DNA from: Cardinalis cardinalis
Lineage: Eukaryota > Chordata > Aves > Passeriformes > Cardinalidae
Length of the DNA: 64,000 nucleotides
Direction of reading: 5' to 3'
NCBI GenBank assembly: GCA_014549065.1
Contig: JACDOX010000007.1
Coordinates: 4,829,034 to 4,893,033, forward strand
Positions 1 to 13,201 of the stretch are shown one piece after another; the stretch's first letter is position 1, and the number at the start of each line of letters is the position of its first letter. Made by a program: the position numbers and the translations under genes. The notes beneath the pieces were generated by a model. It worked only from the letters and a program-made list of their open reading frames with translations. It searched no databases and was not told the origin of the DNA.

Positions 1-765
1 TTTCTGATTTTTCAAATGAAACACATAAACCAAAATTGAAATTTCTCAGAGAGAGACTTAAAAGTGGAGCAGATATGGCAGCTGCAAGCAGCTGTTTTGA
101 AGTGTCCTCAGAAGAATGGGTGGTTTCCCATCAGACTTTTATAATCTGAATCCACAGAGATGAAAATTCAGAGGAGTGAGCTTCAGAGCATTCTCAGATG
201 GACCACGGTGTATGTACACACACACACCAAGCACTGTACATTCAGAAACAGAAACATTTTGTTTTAGTGAAATGGAAGGGCAGATTAACATAGGCATGGC
301 CCTGAAAAATACACAACTACATATTCTGATGCTAATAACTAGAAAATACCTAGTCTGCAGGCAGTAATGAAAGGGAGAAGTCAAGGTCAGATTAAATGGA
401 ATGAGCAGTACCATAGGAACAGAAAGGAAGGTTTGTTGGNTGAGTTCTCCAAACTAAAGCAGGACTCTGGAAAGGCTCCTAGGAAAGTAATGATTTACTA
501 AGACTGAGAAATCCATGAGGTGCCTGTTGAACAGAGGGTGCATTTTTTCTGCTCTTCTGCACTGAAAGTTTGCTAATGAGCTCCCACAATATTTTGAGAC
601 CCATAAAACCAGATACTTGCAAGTGAGGAAATAAGTGAGATCTGGGATGAGCTCTAGAAGATGAGAAATAAGTCTGTANTTTGTTTCATGCACAAAGGGT
701 AAGCATATGTCCTGGATTGCCAAGCAAATTGCATTCTATTTGCCATCTGTATGGCAGTTGTCTTC
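1..765. other. Intergenic sequence, no gene seen
   Basis: AT-rich non-coding sequence left of the first LTR. Reading frames on both strands are short and lack recognisable domains or splice-flanked exons. It contains two single-N positions. No repeat family was recognised. Confidence 0.5.
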
Positions 766-1363
766 TGTTAAGTGGGCAGTTTTCCTTATCTCTGACACAA
801 CCACTCCTCTCTCTGGAGAGACATCTGCTGATAACAGGCTATTGAATGTCACTGCATGATTGATAAGAACTACAGCATCCCATTGGGAAATGCTCCGCCC
901 AGAGGGAGGAGCCAAGCATTCCTACTCAGATATAATCTTGAGATTCTGGAACACCAGCATGACTTTCTCCACTGGATTTCCCAGAGGAGCAACTGACTCT
1001 TCCACTGGATCTTCAGAGGAAGACTACACCTTTCTACAGGATTCCTGCTCCAACAGAGCCACACCTGACACTTCAGGAGGACTGCAACCACAATTCCAAT
1101 GGGACTGCTACCAACACCCTGACCCACAGGGTGTCAGGTTGTGTTCTTACTCTGTCAGTGTTCTTTTAGTTTACTGCATTGTTTATTTTATCTTTTTTTA
1201 TTTTCTTCCCTAGTAAAGAACTGTTATTCCTGCTCCCATATTTTTGCCTGAGAGCCCCTTAATTTAAAATTTATAGCAATTTGGAGGGAGGGGGTTTACA
1301 TTTTCCATTTCAGGGGAGGCTCCTGCCTTCCTTAATAGATGTCTGTCTTTCCAAACCAAGACA
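766..1363 (+). mobile_element. ERVL-like solo LTR (passerine type)
   Basis: A roughly 598-bp element that begins TGTTAAGTGG and ends in CCAAGACA, giving the TG...CA ends usual for LTRs. The text through it (GC-richer body, T-rich stretch near 1165-1210, then a conserved 3' block to 1363) matches an LTR family I recognise from songbird genomes. There is no gag, pol or env sequence beside it, so it is most likely a solo LTR left by recombination. I could not find a matching target-site duplication at the two edges. The 117-codon open frame at 860-1213 lies wholly inside the LTR and is not taken as a gene. The family name would need a repeat-library search. Confidence 0.75.
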
Positions 1364-4300
1364 GCATATTTTGAAGCCTTTCCCATGAAGTATGTGCTCA
1401 CAAGACTACCTACCCATAACCAAAGATTCAAGTTTGCCCTGTNCCCTGAAAAAGTATCTTCTAGTCCCAGGAATTGCAAAGAGAACAATAACTTCACTAG
1501 CACTAAAGACTGGATATCTGTGTAAATAAGCATAATGTTAAAAAGCATTAGTTTCTAGTTGGTGTAAGTCTTACTAACTTTCACCAAGGACAGACAAGAA
1601 CAGTGTCAAATTTGCTTTTCTGTCAATCTTTCTTTTGTGGTTTTAGTCATATTGTGAAAAGCTGTTGGCAAATGCCACTGTATTGTAACATATAATAAAG
1701 CATAACAAAATAGGTTCTTATAGAACACTATATTCAGTCTACTCAGAATCTGAAAATTTTAATGTAATGTAGTTACATACTTTTTCAAGAAATGGTGTAT
1801 CACAAAATCCTCTCATATTTGCTTTTGGCAATACATTCTTGAGTTGCTTATCAAAGCCCTGGGTTATTTACATATAAAATATCATGTGGGATTTTCAAGG
1901 GACATTTATCTTCCCTGTCACTGGAAGGTTTAAATAACGAATTAATGCTGCCCTCTGCAGTTATTTTGGAGTCAGAACGTCTTTCTACTGCTACAGCAGT
2001 GGTAACAATGCTGTAGTTACTACAGTGGTCTAAGGATATAAGAAAAGCATTTTTTAAATTAAACTATTGTAGCTTGGAAAAAACCCCAATCATTTATGAG
2101 GTTTGGGGATGAGGAAGCATTTCTTCTCATGCTAGGAGAAATGTTGCTGTGCTGAAANCTCCTGTGTTTCTTCCAACCTGTATGACTAAAATTAATTCAA
2201 GATATCACCACTCCCTACAAACNTTTCCCACCTGAGTAACTGAAAGAAAACACAGATCGCATGTTGAATAAATGTATAAGGACACCCAGCTCTTCTCTGT
2301 AGCTTTCTGAGAGAGTCCATCTAAATATTTTGTCTAAATATAAAATATCCTGAATGCGAAGGGACCCAAAAGAATCATTGAGTATAAAGAGTCACTCAAA
2401 CATGGAAGACTGAACACTTCTTGTAGAAAAAGAATGATAAAATTTAGGGGGAAATGTTAAGCTTTCAGTTCATTTTACAAGGAAGATGCATGCTTTACAA
2501 AGTGGTGCAAGAAATAGCAAAAGCAGGCATGTTGATATTAATGTTACCACAGAATCAGGTGCTGCTCCTCATGCCTGTCATTTAGGTCTGCAACCTTCTA
2601 GAAATATGGATTTATAANCATAAATCTGCTGATGTAGATTAAATCTTACACAGTATTTGAAGCAGAAATCATGTTTTCAGATAGGCTACTAGGACATGTT
2701 GCTATGAAGAGATTTTTNGACCCCACATTGCCTCATTAGTAAGGAGTGAACAAGACTTAAAATATTACGTATCTTGCTGGAATTTCTCAGACTTCAAAGT
2801 CCATAAGCACTAAAAGTAGGATTTAGCAGGTTTTATTTGAAGTTCAAGAATATTGCTGGAGTTGTACCAAGCAAATCAACAGCTGCTTGGCTGTCATAAT
2901 TATACAAACTCTATAGCTTTCTCTTTCTAACTTCTTTGAAATGAAAACCCATTTATTTATGAATAAAANGATAGCAAATAGAATTAGTGCACTGAACATT
3001 TTTACATCTAAACATCTGCAACTGNATGAACTTGTAGTGACAGTTTCTTGGTAGCTAGCATTGTCAATACTGATGAGACAACAAGAAAGCCCCAGGGACA
3101 GATAACTTTAAGGACCTGCACCCAAGAAGCCAGTGGTTAGTTTTACCTGCTGGAAGTTAGATTCATGTCAGCATCTTTAGTAAATTATTGCCACCCTATT
3201 GATGTTGCATACAAAAGTATGACATAGAAACACAGAACCATCACTGACTTAGTGTTAATTCTTCATATAGTAGTAATCTTGAGGGTTGTAAAGATAGTCN
3301 TATCAATAACATCTTTTGCATATAACACAACAGTTTTCACATATGCATTTACATTTTGATTGTCTTTTGACTATGGGTCATNCTTTTTAGTTGTGAAGGA
3401 TTGAGTTTTATTTCAGCTCCGCTTAGATAAGGACGTTTTCAATTCCAGGTTGGTTTTTTTCCCAGTTTGATGTTGCTTACCATTAAAAAACAAAATATTG
3501 CTTACTAGCTGAGCAAGAGTGATATTTGAATTGTCAGCCAAGTTATCAGTAAAAATACTGAATACCACCCTGTGATCCCCTCCTTTNCTCATCCTAGTGT
3601 TCCCTCAGAGTGCACTTACAGCCCTTAGTGCATCCATGATATTNCACAGTACTTACATCTGACTAGGAAGAAGTAAGACAACAAGGAACCTATGTTCACA
3701 CTGGTACATGCATTTAAACAACTGTTATTTTGTTGAGCTCTTTTGAAATCTGTTGTACCAGAATCTTGTTGTATGTTATACAATTTTAGGTCTGCCTCCC
3801 TAATGACTTAGCTTCTATCAATTAAGAGGAGGATATTAACACTGCATACTTTGTTGAAACAGCCAAATNCAGAAAAATTCCTCAAAGGTTTGAATCCATA
3901 ACTGTAACTGCAGGCAAAAATTGTTGCTCGATAAAAAGCAACTAGGGGGGAAAAAAAGGAAAATAAAAGATAACAAAAATAGGTGTGTCTGAGAATTCTG
4001 GTTACATGTCCAGAATTCCCATTTGTGTAACTTGCAAGCTAGAAGACAGTCAGAAGGAGCAGAGCTGATGATAAGCAAGAAAAACTGCTGCAAGCTTTGA
4101 TGAATACCAGGCTCACAGAGTATCCAGCTCCCANCATTTTCCTGTGTTTTGATCAAGATCAACACTGCTCCATAACTGATTCAACCCGAAACTGCAGCTT
4201 CACTCCAGTAATTCACACNAGTACACTTTGAAACAGAAGCCTGTAAGCAGACTCATTAAATCAAAGGCAAAGTGTCACATATAAAGCACTTGTCGTTCCT

Positions 4301-5720
4301 TTCAGGTCTTCCCCTGGCTCTNTTCTCACTTCACCTCCTCTGCTGTTTGTCACCATAAAATAGTTATTGCCCATCAGTGGTGACAGCTTCATCAGCGACT
4401 TGTCTTCCTACAAGAATTTACAGAAAATGTACATCTTCAGTCTAATAAGCTCCTTCACTTAGAAGAAAATTTAGAGCCTCTGTAGGCAATGTGAGCAGAG
4501 TGTCAGGAATGGAGGTGAAATGATTTGTGAAGACACATGTAGTCAGGTCAGGATTAGAAGGAGGTGGCAATCCAAGTTTGAGGCCCTGTGCATTGATGTG
4601 TTTGCTTTCCTTTCACAACAGCACCATCCTGCAGCAGTCTCAGATGGCTCCCTTTGTGATGTACTTTTTAGGGAACATTTTGTTTCCTAGACTGGAAAAT
4701 TCCAAGAATTAGTTGACTGTTAATACTTTAGGTTTTGCCTTGAGCATACTGATAATATAACCTCATGGCTTTCTGATAACACCAGTGAGCTTTGATGTCA
4801 GTTCACAGGGAAAAAAGTATTGCAAGGTTTCTTGTACTGGATGCAGTCCTATCCTGTGTTTTCCTTGAACCACAGATGCAGTGCTAAGAAAATTGAACGA
4901 CATAGGTGTCATTAAACTGGCAAAAAGGGAACAGCTGCCTAGTGCTATTAATTACCCTTTTCCCTTGTCCTAGCTAATATTTGGTAACTTGCCTTGACTG
5001 AAGTCCCAGATAATCCTCCTTTTTCCTCACCTCTAAATCTGCTTTGCTGCTTTAATTGCGTAGGGAGAATGTAGGGAGAATTCTATGAATCCGCCCTACT
5101 TTATTGTCTTGAGCAGAGTGAAAGCAAAGATAAAAGTTAAGCGGCTCAAGAGAAATATTTATCTGCAACAATTTAGCATGCTCTGGGAAGACATCTTTCA
5201 GACAGGGAAAATTGAAACAATTTTGAGGGACATACATCAAAGACTTTCAGACACACTTGTGTGTACTTCGTTTAATAAAAATCTTCTGGTAAAAACGTCC
5301 ATGCTGCAGTTGTTNGGAGAAGCTGTTGAGCAGAAAATTTCAGATACGTGGTGTGGCTTCCCACAAAATTTTTTGATTTATTGGTATAAATATATACACA
5401 CAGACAGCATGACAAGAAGAAAGAAGCACTCCCTTGGCTCATTCTTTTTTATGACAGAGCAAAATACTGCAATGTTTAAGCCCAGTAAGTATGAAATTTC
5501 AAAAACTTGCATGCGTTTATATATTGGAAAATAAANGTAAATTCAACTATTATCACTTCATTATCTTAGTTGTGCTGCTTTATGAAGGCCTCTCTACAAG
5601 ATAAAAGAAANCATCCAAGACAACATGGGACGACATGGAGTTTCATATTAGGCTTTTTCNCCTCTAAATTAACTACAGATTGCCAAAAGTGAAAGGGGAA
5701 ACGAGTTTGTCTAACTTTTT

Positions 5721-5765
5721 GTAACATAATCATCAATGTGTTTTACATTGATTATGTTTTGTTAC
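5721..5765. repeat. Imperfect inverted repeat (hairpin)
   Basis: Outer arms GTAAC and GTTAC enclose AATCATCAATGT and ACATTGATT, separated by a short GTTTT loop. The arms pair with a few unpaired bases in the stem. It has no obvious terminator or mobile-element context and may be an AT-rich chance palindrome. Confidence 0.5.
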
Positions 5766-6381
5766 TCATCACCAATACCAGCTCATTTAGGGGAAAGAAT
5801 AGAGTGCTAGAAAGGAAATAACATTATTATTTACTGTTCCTCATCTCCAGTATGGATTGTAGGATTCATTTACCTCAGAAAAGCCCTAGGAGGCATTATA
5901 GGAAGAGAACACAAGTGTAAGAGGAGCAACAACCAACATGAACCAATGTGCACATGAGATTCATCTGCCATGGGAGTTTCACAGAGCCTGCACCTGTCCT
6001 CTCCTGTTTTAATAAGCCAAGGTTCTTCAAGTGCCACCATTCAACCAAACTGCCTCATTTACCAAACACANCTCTGGGTTCTTGTAGACACACTTGAAGA
6101 ATTTGAATTCATGTGAACTAACCCAATTAATTGTAGTAAACACCACAAATATCTGTAATTTCTCTCCAAGCATGTACCAAAACCACTTTGGTTTTAGTTA
6201 TGACTGTGCCATNCCATTACTCCTCAGGAAGTGATGTGGTATTCTTGGACTCTACATATCAGCCACAATGTGCCCTCCAGCTTGCTTCCACTTTCATGCT
6301 NTGCCTCTTTGTCCCCTTATCCTTGTTCTGTGCTCATATTAGTAGGCGGGTTGTAAGGTAATTGTGTGAAACTGTAAAAAA

Positions 6382-6454
6382 GGGTCAAGGTGAGAAAACA
6401 GCCACTCCTGTCATAGGGTCATAGGGTCAAGGTGAGAAAACAGCCACTCCTGTC
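6382..6454. repeat. Tandem duplication, 42-bp period, about 1.7 copies
   Basis: A 31-base segment beginning GGGTCAAGGTGAG at 6382-6412 recurs identically at 6424-6454, joined by ATAGGGTCATA, so the period is 42 bp. The identity of the copies means a recent duplication or an assembly duplication. Confidence 0.85.
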
Positions 6455-9400
6455 CTCTAGCCACCAGAACCTGTCCCTGCCTCACAGGTCATCGAGTTGG
6501 TCAGATCAAACTTGCCTTTAGTTAAGGAAATTAGGATGTTCCCAATCTTCTTGTACTTATACATGACTTCGGGAAGATTTTCTCTATAACCTTCCTTGTG
6601 ACCAGAACCCCTCTGTAGCTCCCTGCAGCATCACAAAAGGATAGAGTCCTTTTCCTGCTCATAAGGAAACTTCAGCAGTTATTCACCCATTACACCAGCA
6701 ACAAACATCTCAGGAATGGGGCTCTGAGCAGCCTGCTCTAGCAAAGGTGTCCCTTTGGAACTAGATGATCTGTAAGGTCTTGTGCTGCTGTAGAGCCTTC
6801 NTTAGTTGCTCTAAAAGAATGGATGAATGCTTGATTGTGCTCCCTTGCTGCTGTCTTCTTGTTCTCATTTTTTTCTGTAGCAGCTTTGTCATAGAACACA
6901 ATGCCTTGCCTGTCTCTGAAACTGCCACCTTACACATGCAGCAGCTCCTCCTGCCAGAGCCACAGNGCCAGTCTCAGATGCATCAGAGGTGGTTTCAAGT
7001 CCAGCTTAAACCAGTCACCATCAGCTTCTGACCCTAAAGCACTTAAATCTGTCCTTTCTTTAAAAATGGTGCTTAACNAAGTAAATTATGCCCTGTCATA
7101 GGCACAGGGTGTAAAGTCATCTCTCGCCAGAAAATCTTCATCTTTTGGAAATAGTTTAGGGACCTGAAACTCTTGGACTTTTGAAACTGGGCTCATCTTT
7201 CTCCTCATGACTTTGCACAAGTTCCTAATGCCTTGTATCATCCTTATTGCTGTTCAGTGTTGTGGTAGGCATTCAAGAGGATTTGGAGAGGGAAATTGGG
7301 CCTTTCAGTCANTTTTCCAAAAATAATGAAAATGTATTCAGCTCCAGGCAGCCAGGGGAAGGATTTTAAATTATTCTGCACGCATTTTCCTTTTTCTTTC
7401 AGAAACAAGGTCAAGAGAGATTATTGATTGATTAAATCATTCTTTACTCATCCTTGAAGTAGTCTTAGGTCATCATGACAGGAACTCAACTGAGTTCAGA
7501 GAACAGAGAAAGAGGAAGAGGAACAAGAAGAAAGGAGAAAAACTTGCTAGGATTTCACCATGGTAATTTCACAATTGCTGCTTTACGATTCATCTATTGT
7601 CCCCAAAATAACTTCCATGTATTTTGCAGTTCACACAGCAAGCAGGGGAAAAATATATTAATCCAAATGGAATGAATTGCTGGCTCCTAGATTAAAAGAA
7701 AAAGAAACTACAGACTCTGGAACACTTCCTTCGGGAAGGAAGTGATCTTGAGGAATACTGGAGATGATATTAAAGTAATNTATTACACTTAATCAAGTAA
7801 GATCCAAATGTTCCAATCAAACTCAAGTCTTTCTTGTGTAAAGAGCTGANAAAATGCAGACAAAGAGACAGGGCATGATCTCAGTGGAACACACAGAGGC
7901 AGCTCTAGTTGGGGCTTTGATGCACCAGAGACATTATTGTGAGCTAAGTAATGCACATGGAACTCAGGAACCTCTGCAGGAAGCAAGAGACCATAAATGC
8001 AGCAGGCAGTGTCATTGGAAACAACTCACCCATATTCCCAACCCAAACCATCCCATGTTCTCATGCTCCTTCTCATGCCATTTGTAGTCACACTGAGCCT
8101 CATGCCATACCAGTGATCTCCAAAACATGATTGTAAATGTCTACAGACATGTACAGATATCATCTTTTGCAGTTACCACCCAGCATCAGCTTCTGAAGAG
8201 TTGTATCTTTAGTTTCAGCTGCAGCTATGGGGTAATACACTTCTTTTTTTCCAAAAGAGGACCTAACACTTTTATTGTGTCATGGTTTGACTTCTTGGAG
8301 TCTCAGAGAATGCCAAATACAAGATTTCTGATTAAATGGAGGATTAGCAACACAAATACAAAAAATAAAAAAGCTTTTCTTTGTACCTCAGTTTATGCAT
8401 CAGCAGGCATAGGTAATATTTGCTCAAATGTTTAAGTTTTCTGATTGCTCAGGGCTGCAATTAAACCTATTTTAACTATCATTACCTTAATAATGCCTTT
8501 CTGCTCTCCAGCCCAAGACAGAACAGACATTAATATCTCCCTAGAATGGAGTAGTAGATACATAGTCTTTTTACATGGCCTTAAATAAGGCATTTTAATA
8601 CAAATGCTTTTTCTATTTTAGTTTTGTTTGGAAATTATTTTTTTAAAGCAAATTCTGAGTGGTTGCCATGAGAATTNGGGTACAAACTGCATGTTAGCAC
8701 TGAAGTAATGCTAAAAAATATTTACTCCTTAAGTAGTAAAATAGAGAAACTCAGCTGGAANAAATACAATCTGGAGATAAAACAGCTGTTATATATCCAT
8801 AAGATACTGTGGGACTACTGCCATCTTCTGGAACATGAAACAAAGGCATGGGAACACTAAATTAAATACTTCTGTGAATCGATGAGGTTTAGGGCTTGAG
8901 ATACAGAATAAACAAAAATTCTTCAGGGATTAATCATTTGCCTGTTGTTTCTTTTACATATCATATTCCAGTTCTTCACCACTTAAATATTTGACTTCTA
9001 AAAAGCAGGTCAATATCATTTTATAAGCATGGCAATATCATACTCCTTTAATTTAAGTTGTGAGGAAGAGAGATATAAACATTTGTTTTATTCTACTTCC
9101 AAAAAGTTTCACAGAATGATCATGGTGGAATAGTGTAATTTTTTTCATTCAGATCACAGTTTTTGATACGTCTTGACATGGTTTACTATTAGGCCTTACT
9201 GAAGCAAGCTATTTTATGCTAACCTATAATTCAGAACATCTATGTTTGTGTGACGCATTTTGTGGTAACCTTCTTGCACATTTCAGGCTTTTTCTTCTTT
9301 GGCAGTGACATGAAACACTGGGAGAGCTGGATTCATCACAGAGCATCAGACTTCCCAGAGACAGGGAAGACTTTGGGATCACTGAAAATAAACCATTAAT

Positions 9401-9638
9401 GATAAATAAACAATAAATTAAAATGTAAATAAATAAATCAGACTCTTTATTCTCCCTGACTGGTATAACACTCCCTTCCCAAAAAACAGCAACTNCCACT
9501 CAACCTTAAAATCTTGAGTAGCCACCTACTGGTAGAGACTTCTGAATGTGTGNATCTGATTTAATGGAATGCACTTCTCTCTAACCTCTGCCTGTGGCAT
9601 AATTAATCTGAGGATGTTTTTGTCCTGNGGCCTTTCTC

Positions 9639-10271
9639 TGCTCAGAGTGACCCCGAGATAAGTTCGAAGGTCTCTTTTCCCAGCCCGGCGCTTGAAGAAG
9701 GAGCCAGANCTCTTCATTTCTNGGTCTCAAGGTTGTTTATTGTATCGTATCTATAAAACTCTTNCTCCTGTCCTGCNNAGGTCCNTCCAGCAGGACAGTC
9801 CAAGGCACTCTGCTGGCTCCCGGGGNGGTGTTATCTTTTTATACTAAAAACNACGTGTGCAATATTTACAATTACTTTCCANTACCTATCATCTATGTTN
9901 GACAGNGAGCTTCTACTCTAAANCAATCTANAAGTGCNAACANCACAGCAGAAGATGGAGGCCAAGAAGAAGAAGGAGAAAAGCTGGACACNCCCAGATT
10001 CCTCCATCTTGCTCCCTGAACCNCCATTCTAAAAACCCCAAAATCTACTTTTTTCTTAGTNAAATAAATTCACTATCATTGATAGTNATAAATTCACTAT
10101 CATTCTACTTAAATTGTCATAGCTTGCAAATCTTCATCTAAAGTTAGTAACTTGCTCCANGGGTCATAATCAAAACCACTNGCATCTTGGGCTNTGTGCC
10201 AGGGTCTCTGAGCCCCCTGGCAGGGCTCTTGGCTGCTCAAGACAGCCAGAAAGATGTCCTGAGTCCGAACA
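9639..10271 (-). mobile_element. ERV solo LTR, copy A (minus orientation)
   Basis: Read on the minus strand, this runs from TGTTCGGACTC at 10271 to CACTCTGAGCA at 9639, so it has TG...CA ends. Near 9830-9850 it carries a TATA-like TAGTATAAAAAG, and about 100 bp further on an AATAAACAACC polyadenylation signal, which is the promoter/poly(A) layout of an LTR. It aligns along its whole length with the inverted copy at 13202-13803. It differs by an internal short duplication near 10063-10104, where AAATTCACTATCATT occurs twice. N calls are unusually dense here, perhaps from collapsed repeat copies. No retroviral coding sequence lies next to it. Confidence 0.75.
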
Positions 10272-13201
10272 TGCTTTCATTTGTTTTACCAGTTTCTCCC
10301 AATCTCCATCTTATTTTGTGATGGATGTCTTCCAGCCCAGAATTACAATTGACACCTGGCTGGTTTTCCACAGAAAAACAGAAGCACACAAACACAAAAC
10401 GTTACCTGCTAGAGACCACTGCCCACTGGGGATGTGTGGCAGGAGCAAAACTGCAGCTGTCTGCCCAGAGCTCAGCAAGACATGAGAGATCTCAGGTGGC
10501 CTTTGGGACAGGGCTGCCAAATGCCATTGTGTAAGTTCTGCATCCCTGGGCACCCTGCCTTGGGTTTATCTTGGCTNTTCATAGCAGCCATCAATCTTGT
10601 TCCTCCCAAGGCTGGATGCTCAGGAAGGAAACTGCTTTACCTCATCCCACTCATTGCCACCCACACATAAAAGACAATTTTATGCTCTTGGCACCACTAA
10701 GAGTACCAGATTCTTGGCTCAAGAGAAATAAGCTCAGGTAATCTGAAGTTAATGAAAAGTGGCAAGTGAAATACGCCACTCTTAAATGACAATTAAAATT
10801 AAAATCTTGGACAAGACATGTGCAACATTTAACTCTTACTAAGATCCCATTTTGTGAAAAATCCTGATAGTTTCTACATTTTATCATGCTAATCAAAATG
10901 AGATACAACCATGAAATTCTGAGTCGGTTTATTNGTTACCTAATACTGTTTTTATAATGTGAAACTCATCTTTTTAATGTTCTGAGGTTGCACTATTTTT
11001 GATGAGAAGAATGTAAACATTTATTTACTATGAAAATCCAGAAGAAAATGAGATCTGTGTTCCATATTTTGGCTGGCACCTGATTGAGTATAAATTTGTA
11101 TAATATTATAATACTGAATTTATATTACTTGCTCCATTTTTAACTGTGTTGAGTTGGAGTGTTTTAACATGAGAACCTTGGCAAAAGAGGAAAGAAATGT
11201 TTTCATCAGTTTTTATCATAAGTACTGATTTTACTTGTAGCGAACAGTGTTTTGCAGAGCATAGGTTGCATAAAGCCATAGAGACAATCTGTCATCTGTC
11301 AGTAAGTGCTATCCAAGTTATGTTGTGTCCCTAGAAAACACAAAATAGTGCTTAAATAAGCATGACAGTGTAAATTAGTGATTGACTCCTTACCCTTGGA
11401 TCTTATGCAAAACTGTTCTCTACATTCTAGTATTAATGTTTTGAACAGCTACTANGATGTTGGCACCAATGCTGCTTGCAGGGAGGTGGGGAATTTATTG
11501 CTTCAGGCTTCTCTTGCCTTTGCACAGCAAAGTTATTTCTCACTGTGCCTCTGTTTTCAAATGAAGCTGTGCAGTCTATCAGACTATGCAGACATGACCC
11601 TTGAGCTCTTTGTNGGCGTAGAGTGCTCAGCACTTGTATGCATAAAAATACGTCAGGTCCTGGAAAGCCTCCTGTGTTCCAAAAAATGCTGAGATGCACA
11701 TTTAATGCACAAGTAGAGAAATGTGTGTGGTCTTCCTTTTACTCACTTTTGCATAACTGGAAAAAATACTGGAACTGGTAAGCTAATTAACGAAAATTTA
11801 CTGAATAACTAGCAGTAGCCCANAAGCACCAAACCCTCAGGATTTGGTTGTCTGCAACCCCTTTGTTGTCTGCTGCCCTATAAAAGCAGCTTTACTCAAC
11901 AGGGATGATCCATGTGATGGAGCCTGGACTGCTCTTCCAGGAGTGTTTCCCAACAGAGACCCTCATTGTCACTACTGTGCATCCAAGAAGGGTCATGCTC
12001 AGGGAACACTTCAAGATCTTCACCTGCAAATATTGAAGGCAGAGTTCTGTAAACAACTCCTGCACTTGGTCTACTTGTTTAAAAAAAAAAAAANNNNNNN
12101 NNNNNNAAAACAACAAACCCCAAAACAAAAACAAAACCAAACCAAACACAAAAGAAATAATGAAAAACAGAAAAAACCCAAAAACTAAACCAAATAAAAG
12201 TGGAGTGCTGTGGGTAGTTAATGCAATGGCATTTTTTCAGATTTGCATATCTGTTCAGCTTCAATGCAAGGTATTTATTTAATAAATGTGGAATATTTAA
12301 ACTAAATATTACCTAAAGAAGTTTTTTGTAAATTTTGGCAAATTCAAAATAAACCTTAATTTAACTTCAATGTAGTATATTTTTTAAGTGAAGGAAATTT
12401 TGACAACATCTAATTTGATACTTCTGGGGGAAAAAACTTTAATGAGAGTTCGTATTCATAAGCCACTCTAAAAATGATCAAAATATAAATGCACTGTCTA
12501 TTAGACAAGGTGGTAAAAGCTCTAGCGCACATCCACAAAGGAGCATGGAGAAACAAGAACAGCAGGAGGAGCCTGAATAATAACTTGCCCTGGCTGCTTC
12601 CCAGGCCCATTGCAGTGGCCCTCTTGAAAATATTTTTTGTGATTTGTTTAAAGCACAGATTGTTTACCAGATTAGTCCAACAACTTAAATTCAGCTTTGT
12701 AGCTTCCAAAGATATTGAAGCCATGCTGCCCTTTTTTGAGCAGAGTTCCTCAGGGAGTACCAGGAGGCCTCTCACCCCAAGAGTACATTCTTTACTATTA
12801 GCATATCCTGCTAATCCTGCTCATTTCAGTGAAGTTATTGGTGACTGACCCAAGCAGGATTTACTGGGACATCTCCCTTTCTTGACCTGTGCAACCGCAT
12901 TCATTTGTGTGACTTGCTTGATGACTTCCAGTCATCAATCCTTCCAGTTTTGCAGAGAAGAAATCCATTGTCTTTCACTTGCCTGCAAAGACCATCAAAG
13001 AAAATAACATATAATTTCTGGAGTGTTGAAGTCTTACCTTTNGTAAATGCATAAATACTATTTACACATTCTGGAAAGTTTAAGTATAATTTGCTATCAC
13101 AAAGACTGATAACACAAGAGTGATATCAAAGGAGTTGGGAAATGCAGTTTGAGTCTTGTGCCAGAAAGGCTTTTGGCTCACAGGGAAACTCATCCTGAGC
13201 A
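10272..13201. other. Spacer between two inverted LTRs, no gene seen
   Basis: About 2.9 kb with no recognised exon. Open frames up to about 120 codons (12410-12775 minus, 12489-12848 plus) overlap each other on opposite strands and show no domain. It contains the A-rich tract with the 13-N gap. Nothing here resembles gag, pol or env, so the flanking LTRs do not bound a recognisable provirus, and their opposite orientation also argues against one. Confidence 0.5.
12081..12195. repeat. A-rich tract with 13-N assembly gap
   Basis: A run of 13 A is followed by 13 N (12094-12106) and then about 90 bases of A-rich sequence with AAAC and AACCAA words. It is probably a low-complexity tract or decayed poly(A) tail that could not be read through. 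The true gap length is unknown. Confidence 0.8.

Larger units (their letters stand above)
1364..9638. other. Gene-poor AT-rich intergenic block
   Basis: About 8.3 kb without a recognisable exon. Open frames are scattered on both strands and none has a known domain. The longest is 149 codons at 5085-5534 (+), with no flanking gene signals. Small structures include an imperfect hairpin (5721-5765), a 42-bp-period tandem duplication (6382-6454) and an A-rich TAAA-type stretch near 9400-9440. By mammalian synteny this region could include non-coding exons or introns of KIAA0319 on the minus strand, but nothing in the sequence shows it. Confidence 0.5.

Noticed and set aside
860..1213. 117-codon plus-strand frame
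   Set aside because: It lies entirely within an ERV LTR and does not resemble a retroviral protein.
5085..5534. 149-codon plus-strand frame in AT-rich DNA
   Set aside because: One frame of this length is within expectation for 64 kb of six-frame sequence, and it has no domain, promoter or splice signals.
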